Source of the DNA: Chrysochromulina tobinii
Taxonomy: Eukaryota > Haptophyta > Prymnesiales > Chrysochromulinaceae
Direction of reading: 5' to 3'
Assembly: GCA_001275005.1 (NCBI GenBank)
Contig: JWZX01002805.1
Coordinates: forward strand, 1 to 15,570
Length of the DNA stretch: 15,570 nt
Part shown: piece after piece, positions 1 through 8,000 of the stretch
How positions within the stretch are numbered: the first letter of the stretch is position 1
Layout of the letters: each line of letters starts with the position of its first letter
Notes under the pieces: model-generated
Database searches by the model: none
The model's input: only the letters and a program-made list of their open reading frames with translations
Told to the model about the DNA's origin: nothing
Translations under genes and position numbers: made by a program

Positions 1-274
1 GTATTGCGTATTGCGTATTGCGTATTGCGTATTGCGTATTGCGTATTGCGTATTGCGTATTGCGTATTGCGTATTGCGTATTGCGTATCGCGTATTGCGT
101 ATCGCGTATTGCGTATCGCGTATTGCGTATCGCGTATTGCGTATCGCGTATTGCGTATTGCGTATTGTTAGTATTGCGTATTGCGTATTGTTAGTATTGT
201 TAGTATTGCGTATTGTTAGTATTGCGTATTGCGTATTGCGTATTGCGTATTGCGTATTGCGTATTGCGTATTGC
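1..274. repeat. TTGCGTA heptamer minisatellite with variant units
   Basis: About 38 tandem units of a 7-bp motif (GTATTGC in this phase) run from the window edge to 274, so the array may extend upstream. Two variant classes are ordered, not random. Five TATCGCG units alternate with TATTGCG, with the variant C at 89, 103, 117, 131 and 145, an exact 14-bp dimer period. Four 9-bp units GTATTGTTA start at 162, 185, 194 and 210. The array is open in several frames because 21 nt equals three units, but the heptapeptide-repeat product is a by-product of the repeat. It is not a TTAGGG-type telomere. Confidence 0.97.
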
Positions 275-380
275 ACATACCCAAACTCATGCTGGGCCTG
301 TGCAAGTGCTTCCTAATCTTCTCGTGGTTAGTCATACCGCTCCACCTGTAAGGCGTCGTTATGCTGGGCCAGTAACGCGG

Positions 381-410
381 TCCCATAGGGTCCCATAGGG
401 TCCCATAGGG
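381..410. repeat. Three exact copies of a 10-bp repeat TCCCATAGGG
   Basis: TCCCATAGGG occurs three times head to tail, followed by a degenerate fourth unit. The reverse complement CCCTATGGGA appears at 490-499 inside the second 64-67 bp repeat, and near-copies sit at about 424-432 and 554-563. The two repeat families could therefore pair with each other as stems. Confidence 0.93.
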
Positions 411-424
411 TCTTCTGGGTGATG

Positions 425-600
425 CTATGGGACCCCCAACCAGTGCGACCCTGATCAGGCCTGATCAGCCCCGCCTACAGTGGCAGGGACCCTATGGGAC
501 CCCCAACCAGTTCGACCCTGATCAGGCCTGATCAGCCCCTACAGAGGCTGGGACCCTGTGGGACCCCCAACCAGTGCGACCCTGATCAGGCCTGATCAGC
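425..600. repeat. Three 64-67 bp tandem units, each with an 18-bp perfect palindrome
   Basis: Each unit reads GGGACCCCCAACCAG, then a short variable part, GCGACC or TCGACC, then the palindrome CTGATCAGGCCTGATCAG, then CCCC. The GGGACCCCC anchors start at 429, 496 and 560, so the periods are 67 and 64. The palindromes lie at 451-468, 518-535 and 582-599 and are perfectly self-complementary, with GATC on both arms and GGCC in the centre. The units differ by a few substitutions in the spacer. There are no variable spacers of CRISPR type and no coding sequence. Confidence 0.93.
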
Positions 601-1034
601 CCCTCTTGCCGGCTTCCTCTCCGCCTTGAACGCGCTCTCGATTGGGCCTCCGATCAGGGGTCTCATTTGAAATATCAATATATCAATATATTGGGGCGCG
701 GTTGGTCGCCACGCACGGGGAGGCTGATCAGGGGTCCCCGACCCTGAACAGGGTTTGCACCGATTTCCCGGACCTACTGGTTGCCTGTTGACAAGAGGGG
801 GTCGGGCAAAATGTAGGGGTCGTTCTGGATACAGGACAGTCACTGCCTCGCGTTCGAGTCGGTCGAGCAGACGAGGACAGAGAAACCACACCATCACCAC
901 AAGCGCGCCGCCTCAGGGACCCGCTGTGACCCTGTGTGTTCTGTTGATCAGCAGAGATCGGTGCTGTTCTGGCACGGCCTCGGTGCGCGCCAACACGCCG
1001 CCCAATGGCCGTGAGGCGACGTCAATTCCTTCAT
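601..1034. other. Gene-free tract with decayed repeat relatives and an AT-rich patch
   Basis: No convincing coding sequence was found. GATCAGGGGTC occurs at 652-662 and again at 726-736, resembling the reverse complement of the GACCCTGATC part of the upstream tandem units, so the repeat family continues here in decayed form. An AT-rich patch at about 669-692 contains tandem ATATCAAT, unusual in this GC-rich DNA. The part nearest 1034 is the 3' flank of the minus-strand Misato gene. Confidence 0.6.
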
Positions 1035-3212
1035 TCATTCGGCCTCCGTGCCCCAGTCGGCGCCCGAGAAGCCCCTCACCGACGTCCCGCCGCCCTCGCC
1101 TTCCTCCTCGCCATCCGCGTAATTGTCGCGGATCGTCGCGAGGTGCTCCGTAATCTCGCTCATCTCATCGCGCGCGGCCCAGCCCTCTGCCGAGGCGGCG
1201 CGCTCGGCGGCCCTCTTCTCGGCCATCCAGTCCGCGCTCACCCGGCGCAGCGAGGGTAGCAGGGCCGTCGTCGACTGTAGCACGGCAGCGGCGGGCACGT
1301 CGAGCACCTCTACGCCGGCCGGACGGAGTAGAGAAGAGTGGGTGAGCGGCAGCGGCGGCCGCCACTGACGGCAGAGCTCCTCACAGTAAGCGCCTCTGAG
1401 CTCGCCGTGAACGCCCACGGCGGCGTCGAAGAATTGGGGGTACGAGAGTGGCAGGGCGAACGGCTGCCGGCGCACGAAGAGGGTGCCGCCGCCGCCGTGG
1501 CAGGGCATGAGCGACGGCACGAGCGGCGCGACGGCACGCCCGCCGCCCGGCTGGCCGAGCCAGCTAATGTGCTGCTCGAAAGCACGCGCCGCGTGAGGCG
1601 CCCGTTGGAAGGGCAGCAGAGGCGCGAGCCACCCCTCACGCGACGCGAGGTCCATTTCGGGCGGTATCGGCAGCCCGAGGGAGGCGGCGCACAGGTGCAT
1701 GCCACCACGGGGGGCGAGTGCCGCGACGAGAGCGCTCATCGAGCCGCGAGGCGAGCGCGCGCGGTACGGGAGCGTGAGCGCATCGAGCAGTATGGCGATC
1801 GGCGCCGCCGTGTGGTATCGCAGCTCAGAGCGCGGCTGCAGCATCGGCGGCGCGTACACCACCGGATTGCTCCTGTACAAACTCTCCGCCGCACTACGGC
1901 TGCCCCCGACCACCAAGCCGGCCGCACTGTCGGCGGCGGTGTCGGCGGAGGGCCCCAGCCTCTCCAGAGCCGAGCGCAGCGCTCCGGCGCCATACAGCGG
2001 CACATACGTGCATGCGAGCTCAGAGAAGGCTGTGAGACTGAGCGCGTCGTTGAGCGCAGGCGTGTACGTGTGATTGCCCAGCCCGTCACGCCCGACGGAC
2101 GGCCCGTCGGCCCCGAAGGCGGAGAGGCCCTCGGCGGACACCGTCCCGAGGGGAGCTTCCGCGAGCAGAGCCTCCGCGCAGCGCTCGGGCCGAAGGAGGG
2201 TACCGAGGCCGAAGGCGAGGCAAGGCGCGCGGCTGTAGTCGTCGCGGATCTGCGTGAGCAGCGCGGCCGCGGCGCCACCGAAGCCGCTGTCGGCGTCGAG
2301 GAGCAAGTGAAAGCCCTGAATCGTGTCGCACTCTTCGAGGAAGCGACGCATGCGTTCGACGAGGTGAGGCCCACCGGGCATGTCCTCTTCCTTCTGGACG
2401 ATGCATGCGCCGTCGGGGAAGCGCGCGAGCGACGAGTAGCCACACACGTGCGGCTTGAGCGGCGCGAGCGAGCGCGCGTGCAGCTTCGCCTGCAGGTAGT
2501 CCGACCAAAACTCGACGCTCCGCTCGAAGCTGAAGACTGACGCGCGCACCTCCCCCTCTGCCTCGGCTCCCAACTCGGCGCCGCTCCCGCCGGCATTGGC
2601 CGTTGAAGCAGCCTCGGCCGCGGGCGCGGGCGCGCCCGACGTGCCGCGGATGCGCGGGTCGTTCATCGCCGTAACCTCTGCCTCGTGCCGCCGGCCGGCC
2701 GCGGGCACGCCGAACGCTGCGAGCTGGCCGACGTCGCGCCGCCGCGGTGGTGAGCGCTCGTCCTCATCCTCGTTGTATTCGTCGTCCTCCTCCTCGTCGC
2801 GCGGCACGATCTCGTCCGCGTACGCATCACCAACGACGGGCGCGCCCATCATCTGCACAAAGGCGTGCGCTGCGCGTTGCTCCCGCACGACCTCCTGCAC
2901 CGAGCCGCCCCATGAGAGCGCGCCGTAGCTGCCGGGAGGAGGTTGGCCGCGAGCGTTGTTGACCATGCCCTCCGAGTTAAGGCTGCCAAAGTTCTCGTCC
3001 GCGTCGCACAGCACAAGCCGTGGCGTCAGCTGCCGGCTGCGGCCCGACGAGGAGCGGTAGAGGATCGCCGTGTCAGCCTGCTCATCCTCGTAAACCGGGT
3101 CGCCGTTCTCGTCGTAGCTGGGTGGATGGCGCGCGTCGTCCTGCACGTTCCAAAAGTGCGAGCCCGCCCAGTTGGCGAAGGGGCCGATCTGAAGAGTGAT
3201 GATCTCACGCAT
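1035..3212 (-). CDS. MSTO1: Misato/DML1 family protein (tubulin-like, mitochondrial distribution)
   Basis: A complete 725-residue reading frame. The N-terminus MREIITLQIGPFANWAGSHF with WNVQ next is the Misato signature, and TPRLVLCD (about 63-70) and FGSLNSEG (75-82) continue the first Misato/tubulin-like segment. The second segment starts near 229 (FERSVEFWSDYLQAKLHARS) and includes EECDTIQGFHLLLDADSGFG (293-312), equivalent to the conserved tubulin-like core. Animal Misato is about 570 residues; the excess here includes an acidic then Ala/Gly-rich insertion at about 135-225. Family members (MSTO1, yeast Dml1) affect mitochondrial distribution, morphology and mtDNA inheritance; the biochemical activity is not settled. 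The start is fixed by family alignment. It is divergent from the Erv46-like gene, 248 bp away. No intron is needed. Confidence 0.92.
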   Translation of the reverse strand: MREIITLQIGPFANWAGSHFWNVQDDARHPPSYDENGDPVYEDEQADTAILYRSSSGRSRQLTPRLVLCDADENFGSLNSEGMVNNARGQPPPGSYGALSWGGSVQEVVREQRAAHAFVQMMGAPVVGDAYADEIVPRDEEEDDEYNEDEDERSPPRRRDVGQLAAFGVPAAGRRHEAEVTAMNDPRIRGTSGAPAPAAEAASTANAGGSGAELGAEAEGEVRASVFSFERSVEFWSDYLQAKLHARSLAPLKPHVCGYSSLARFPDGACIVQKEEDMPGGPHLVERMRRFLEECDTIQGFHLLLDADSGFGGAAAALLTQIRDDYSRAPCLAFGLGTLLRPERCAEALLAEAPLGTVSAEGLSAFGADGPSVGRDGLGNHTYTPALNDALSLTAFSELACTYVPLYGAGALRSALERLGPSADTAADSAAGLVVGGSRSAAESLYRSNPVVYAPPMLQPRSELRYHTAAPIAILLDALTLPYRARSPRGSMSALVAALAPRGGMHLCAASLGLPIPPEMDLASREGWLAPLLPFQRAPHAARAFEQHISWLGQPGGGRAVAPLVPSLMPCHGGGGTLFVRRQPFALPLSYPQFFDAAVGVHGELRGAYCEELCRQWRPPLPLTHSSLLRPAGVEVLDVPAAAVLQSTTALLPSLRRVSADWMAEKRAAERAASAEGWAARDEMSEITEHLATIRDNYADGEEEGEGGGTSVRGFSGADWGTEAE

Positions 3213-3460
3213 CTGGCCCGATCAGGATGTCGTCGATGTCCGCAGGCTCGAGATGATGACCGCCGACGGCCTGCACAAGGTCAGACGCTTTGCCACGGGA
3301 GAATAGTACAGCGAGACAAGTCAACAGTAATCTGTAGTTTCTGAAAGATTTGACTCGAATTCCTCAATTAGTGAGCGCGCGCCATGTAAATCGCCCCTTT
3401 TGGAAGTGCGCCACGTACATGAACTACACGCATTCGGCGTGCGGCCCGCCGGAGTAAGCG
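3213..3460. promoter_or_regulatory. Divergent intergenic region, probable two-way promoter
   Basis: These 248 bp separate the start codons of the Misato gene (minus) and the Erv46-like gene (plus), so both promoters must lie here or inside the 5' ends. A patch of lower GC lies at about 3300-3400. I see no clear TATA box. The region is inferred from gene orientation; no individual element can be assigned. Confidence 0.5.
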
Positions 3461-4600
3461 ATGCGCCTATCGTCCTTCGACGTCTACCCGAAGACGCTGT
3501 CGGAGTTCCGTCAGCGCACGCTTACAGGCGGGATCGTGTCGATCCTGACCATCGTCCTCGTCTTGCTGCTCACATGTATGGAGCTGGTCGACTTTGTGCA
3601 GGTCAAGACGGTCGAGCACCTGTACGTTGACACGTCGAGAGGCTCACCGCCGATGCGCATCAATATTAACATCAGCTTCCCGGCGTTGCCGTGCTCCGTC
3701 ATCTCGATCGACACGCTCGACCTCTCTGGCACGCGCCCAGATGAGACGGCGATGATCATCGAGAAGACGCGGCTCGATGCCGGCGGCAGGACAATACCAT
3801 CGCCAGCGGCCCAAGGGAGCCAGGTGCCAGGCGGGCGCCCGCCTGAGCGCAGGCTGCTCTTTGACGGCGGCGGCGGCCCGACAGCAGCAGCAGCAGGAAG
3901 AGCAGGAGCGCAGGGCGGCGGCGGCGCCACTGACCGGAAGCCAAATGGCCTCCGTGACCTAGGCCATTTGGCTGGGCGTGGCGACATCCTGCTGTCGGCG
4001 CTGCTTTCGGAGCTGTTGCCGAACGTCTTCGAGGATACGGAGGCGATCGCGGAGCTGCGCACGCACCTGGGCGAGGGCTGCCACATCGAGGGCTCGATAA
4101 CGGTCCAGAAGGTGGCGGGCAACTTCCACTTCGCCTTGCAGAAGGCTGACCATCACGTACTGATGACGGTCTTTGGCCAGAAAGAGTCGCTGAACGTGTC
4201 GCACGTGATCCACTCGATCTCGTTTGGCGACGTGTACCCCGAGATGGTCAACCCGCTCGACGATTCGCGACGAATCCTCACGAACTCGACGGGGTTTGTA
4301 CAGTACCACCTCAAGGTCGTCCCGACGCTCTATGAGCCTTGGCACGGCCAGCCGCTTCTCACCAACCAGTTCTCGTACACGGAACTCTTCCGCACGACGC
4401 AGGAGCTCGACAAGTTCCCCGCCGTGTACTTCCACTACGAGTTCTCGCCCATCATGGCCAAGTCCACGCAGACGCGCCGATCGTACTCCTCGTTCCTTAC
4501 CGGGCTTTGCGCCATTGTGGGCGGCGTCGTCACGGTGGCAGGCATGCTCGACTCCTTCTTGCATAGGCTCACGCGCGTGCTCGGGACCACCCCCAAGTGA
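3461..4600 (+). CDS. ERGIC3: Erv46/ERGIC3-like ER-Golgi cargo receptor lacking the Cys-rich loop
   Basis: A 379-residue protein of the Erv41/Erv46 family, which cycles between ER and Golgi in COPI/COPII vesicles. The N-terminus has FDVYPKTLSEF (6-16), a first membrane segment at about 24-42, and YVDTSRG (55-61), followed by SFPALPCSVISIDTLDLSG. The C-terminal half is typical: KVAGNFHFA (217-225), SFGDVYPEMVNPLDD, QYHLKVVPTLY, SPIMAK, and a second membrane segment at about 345-363 (LTGLCAIVGGVVTVAG). An in-frame TAA lies two codons before the ATG, supporting this start. Between about 110 and 180 the usual CxxC and CCxxC region is replaced by Gly/Ala-rich sequence, so the only luminal cysteines are C78 and C207. 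The +1 frame over 3777-3962 is also open and Gln/Glu-rich, so an unseen intron or indel here is possible. A C-terminal KK-type signal is not obvious. Confidence 0.85.
   Translation: MRLSSFDVYPKTLSEFRQRTLTGGIVSILTIVLVLLLTCMELVDFVQVKTVEHLYVDTSRGSPPMRININISFPALPCSVISIDTLDLSGTRPDETAMIIEKTRLDAGGRTIPSPAAQGSQVPGGRPPERRLLFDGGGGPTAAAAGRAGAQGGGGATDRKPNGLRDLGHLAGRGDILLSALLSELLPNVFEDTEAIAELRTHLGEGCHIEGSITVQKVAGNFHFALQKADHHVLMTVFGQKESLNVSHVIHSISFGDVYPEMVNPLDDSRRILTNSTGFVQYHLKVVPTLYEPWHGQPLLTNQFSYTELFRTTQELDKFPAVYFHYEFSPIMAKSTQTRRSYSSFLTGLCAIVGGVVTVAGMLDSFLHRLTRVLGTTPK
3939..3973. repeat. Perfect 13-bp inverted repeat inside the Erv46-like gene
   Basis: AGCCAAATGGCCT (3939-3951) and AGGCCATTTGGCT (3961-3973) are exact reverse complements with a 9-nt loop. 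The arms fall in the poorly conserved low-complexity stretch of the coding sequence, around residues 160-171. The structure could form a strong RNA hairpin in the transcript or mark an insertion. Confidence 0.93.
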
Positions 4601-5033
4601 ACCGACACCGGAGCCGCGCGTGAGCTCATGTGGCGCGCCACTCACAGAGGGCTCGCAGTGAGAGATTTTAGAGAGATACAGCGGTCGACACATCGCGCTT
4701 CCATCGCGCTTGGTTCCCGTTTCGCGGTCGTTCAGGCTCCAGCGTGTTTAGGTCGACCTCCTGACCAATATGCAACGAAGTAAAAGAAAGCCGTTCGTCG
4801 CAACTTTCGACAAAGCCACCGGTCAAGTATCCTCGTTTCGTGACGTCTCTCTGCGCCCTCCACGTTGTGTCTCCACGGGACCTGTGGTCGTGCGTCTTGC
4901 CGAGATGGCAATTTAACGTGAACGTGAACGTGAACGTTTCGTGACGTCGTGCTGTGAAAACGGCAACGCGAGCTTGTGCGAGCTCGCTGACCTTCCGCGC
5001 CGCTCGTGTGGGGCACCGTCACCCTCCAACACG
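4601..5033. other. Intergenic region between the Erv46-like and ITFG1-like genes
   Basis: There are 433 bp between the upstream stop and the first in-frame ATG of the next gene. No RNA gene or credible small ORF was recognised. The proximal part is the 3' flank of the Erv46-like gene. The distal part contains the ACGT-type motifs listed separately. The downstream frame is open back to 4917 (in-frame TAA at 4914-4916), but no ATG occurs before 5034. Confidence 0.5.
4834..4948 (+). promoter_or_regulatory. Duplicated CRE-like TGACGTC motif and an AACGTG array
   Basis: The 14-mer CGTTTCGTGACGTC occurs at 4834-4847 and again at 4935-4948, 101 bp apart. Directly before the second copy, AACGTG repeats in tandem with a 6-bp period at about 4915-4936. 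TGACGTC is a half-to-full CRE-type core and ACGTG is the core bound by many bZIP and bHLH factors. The position just upstream of the ITFG1-like gene suggests a promoter or 5'UTR element. Function is inferred from motif and place only. Confidence 0.45.
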
Positions 5034-8000
5034 ATGGGCAATGGTCAAAGTCATCCTCCACCAGCGATACCGCCACCATCACCCATGATACCGCCATCTC
5101 TTCCACCGCCTTTTCACCCGCCGCCGCCGCCCTGGTCACCGCCCTCGCAACCTCCTCCGAGCCCACCGCCCTCACCGCTGCCCTCACCGCCGCCGCCACC
5201 GCCGCCACCGCCGCTGCCACTGCCGCCAGGGCCGCCGCCCTCGCAACCTCCTCCGAGTCCGCCGCCCTCGCCCTCGCCCTCGCCTCCTCCTTCGAGCCCA
5301 CCGCCGCCGCCGCCTCCCTCACTTCCTCCTCCGAGCCCGCCGCCGCCGCCGCCGCCCTCGTCTCCTCCTCCGAGCTCGCCGCCTCCGCCGCCGCCCTTGA
5401 GTCCTCCTCCGAGCCAGCCGCCCTCGCCATTTCCCTCGCTGCCTCCTTTGAGCCCGCCCCCGCCCTTGCCTCCTCCTTCGCCTCCTCCGTGCCCGCCGCC
5501 ACCAACCCCACCGCCAAGTCCACCGTGCGATCCACCGTCGCTGCCGCCTCCGAGCCCGCCGCCACCGTCCTTGCCACCCTCACCGTATCCACCGCCGCCA
5601 CTGCCGCCACCGCCGGCCCAACCGCCATCAGAGCCGCCATCGCCGCTGAGCCCTGCGCCGTGTCCACCACCTCCGTTGCCCGAGATCGTTTTACCAGCCG
5701 ACCTGGCGCAGAGAGTGACCGGCACGCATTGGTCGGCACGGCTGCAGCCGGTGACCTATGACCTCGGGCTCCGGGACATGCGCGGCGCCCTGCTTGCCTT
5801 TGCCGATTACGACTCGGATAATTTTGTCGACCTTTTCATGGCTTCCCCCACCCCAGAGGAGAGTCTACAGACCTGGACGTGGCGCGGCGACGTTAAGGAC
5901 GGCAAGTTCGAGCTGCAGCGGCAGTGGCGCGTGCGCGGCCTCGTCGGCCTCATCCCGGGCGACTTTGACGGAAACGGGCAGCTGGACGCGGTCGCTATCA
6001 CCGCCCATGAGCGATGTGCGGGTGTGGGCGCCCTCCGCATGCATCTGTGTGATCACTCGCTCGGGTGCGCGACGGCGGTGGACGGCTCGGAGGAGGAGGC
6101 GAGGGCGGCGCTCGAGGCGACAGCCCTACCCATGGACGGCGGCGCGATGATGAGCCAGCCCCTCGCCCTCGACCTCAACGGCGACATGCGACCCGACCTG
6201 CTCGCCATGTGGGCACCTCTCGATGACGACTGCCGGCTGGGCAAGGTGGAGGCGCGTGCCTGGCTCAACCTTTGGAACGGACCGTCGGGATTCGAACGGA
6301 TCCACCCGTTTATGCAGCGGCTCCTGCACAACACGACGGCCGAGCACGCGCCGTGGCCCGTTGCGCCGCCCGTGCCCCCACCCCCGTGGAGAGCTTTCCG
6401 ATGGCCATGGGACCGTGCAGATGGAGGCCCAGGCAGCTTGACGTCGGCGCCGGTGGCTGACATTCAATTTGCCGTGCCGAACTCGAATGCAAACGTCGAC
6501 CTCAATGGCGACTGCCGCGGCGACCTCGTGGTTGTGGCGCTGCCGCCCGGGGCGTGGCAACACAGCTGGGGTGCATCCGGTGCTTCCTCGTCTTCTGCAA
6601 CCGGAGCCGCGCCTATAGGTTGCGAGCGCCTCGCGTGTCGTCTGCTCGTCTGGTTGCAGCAGGTGCGGCGCTCGCCCGAACCGGACGCAGAGGACGCGGC
6701 TGCCGCGCCCAATGCAAGCGGCAGCGGCGAGTCGTACTCTGGAGGCGGAGAAGAGCGCTGGCTGCGCGAGCCGTCACTGAATCTGACGCTCCCCGTCGGA
6801 GCTTCACAGCTCTCTTATGCTGACATGGACGCAGATGGTCTCATCGACATTGTCTTCCTCGCCCCCGCCTTCCTCGCCCCCGTAGAGGCCGGCGGTGAGG
6901 CCAGAAAGGACGATGCCATCCGCGGCGGCGGCGGCGGCGGCGGCAGCGGCAGCGGAGGCGCGGTTCTGCACGTGTGGTACGCGCAGCTTGTGCGTCGGCC
7001 ATCCTCAGCCGACGAGCCGATGCCCGAGGCCTCTTGCAGGCCGCCGCCACGTGGAATCAGCCGCGCCGGTGAGCTGTGTGCAGTGCGCCCTGACGAGGAG
7101 CTGACCTTCTTTAGGCGCGTCTTCCTGCTTCCCCGTGGCTGGAGCGTTGGGGACGGCGGCGGCGCCGGTGCGCGTACGGGCGGGCTGCCCACCCGGCCCA
7201 CGACCCTCTCAATCGCCGACTTCTTCTTGGACGGGTATCCGGAGGTGTTGCTGCCGCTGGTGGCGCCGCCTGAGTGGGAGATTGGGCACGATGGGCGCTC
7301 ACGTTACGCGGGGCGGGGCTGCAAGGCAGGTGAGCGCTGCCTCGCGCTGCTGCACAACGACGATCGGATGCGTTGCGACGAGAGCCCGCTTCGTGCGTAC
7401 TCGCGCTTTCCTTTTTTGGAGGCGACCTCGAGGGAGAGCGCGAGCCCCACGGACACGCTGCAGGAGCCCTCCCTCGGTGACTCCGATGGCGCGCGCTTGT
7501 ACCCGCTGCTCGCGCACGCTGTGGTGGGCGCCTTCTTCGACTTGTACGAGGACGGCGTGTGGGATGTGCTCGTGGGCTACCCGAACGGCACCATCGAGGC
7601 TTGGCGCCAGCCGGCCGGCGGGCTCGACCGTTACTTTCTCAAGGTGGTCACCTCGAACGGCGCATGCACCCCCGCACCGCTCGATGGCAAGCTTGTGATG
7701 CCCGCCTCCTTCGAGTTCCCCTTCGAGCTTCCGTTTGGGCTGAGTCAGCTCCTCGGAGGCGGCGGCGGTGGCGGCAGCGGCGGTGGTGGAGGCAGCGGCG
7801 GTGGCGGCAGCGATGGCAATGGCGGCGGCCGTGGCGGTGACGACGACAGCATGCTGGGTACCAGCAATAGCATACAGGGCGGCGGGCGCGCCGTCACCCT
7901 GCTGCCAGGCACCTCGCTGCCCCGTAACGTCGACGGCGTCCCTGCTCGCTCTTTGGCCGAGGACGGCGCGGATGCGAGCGCGGGGCGCTGCTACGAGGCC

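Noticed and set aside
1-274. Telomere
   Set aside because: The unit is TTGCGTA with internal variants, not the TTAGGG type, and nothing else suggests a chromosome end.
11-398. Open frames over the heptamer array encoding repeated LRIAYCV-like peptides
   Set aside because: A stop-free 7-bp repeat is open in every phase because 21 nt is seven codons; there is no complexity or family match.
381-600. CRISPR-like array
   Set aside because: The units are contiguous tandem repeats with near-identical interiors, not short repeats with unique spacers, and the genome is eukaryotic.
1338-2540. 400-residue plus-strand open frame opposite the Misato gene
   Set aside because: Arg/Glu-rich antisense shadow; the minus strand has clear Misato motifs throughout.
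4732-5739. 335-residue minus-strand frame and 251-residue plus frame (5006-5761) across the Pro-rich region
   Set aside because: Both are Ala/Gly/Ser-rich shadows caused by GCC/CCG/CTC triplet bias; the frame continuous with the FG-GAP domain is the coding one.
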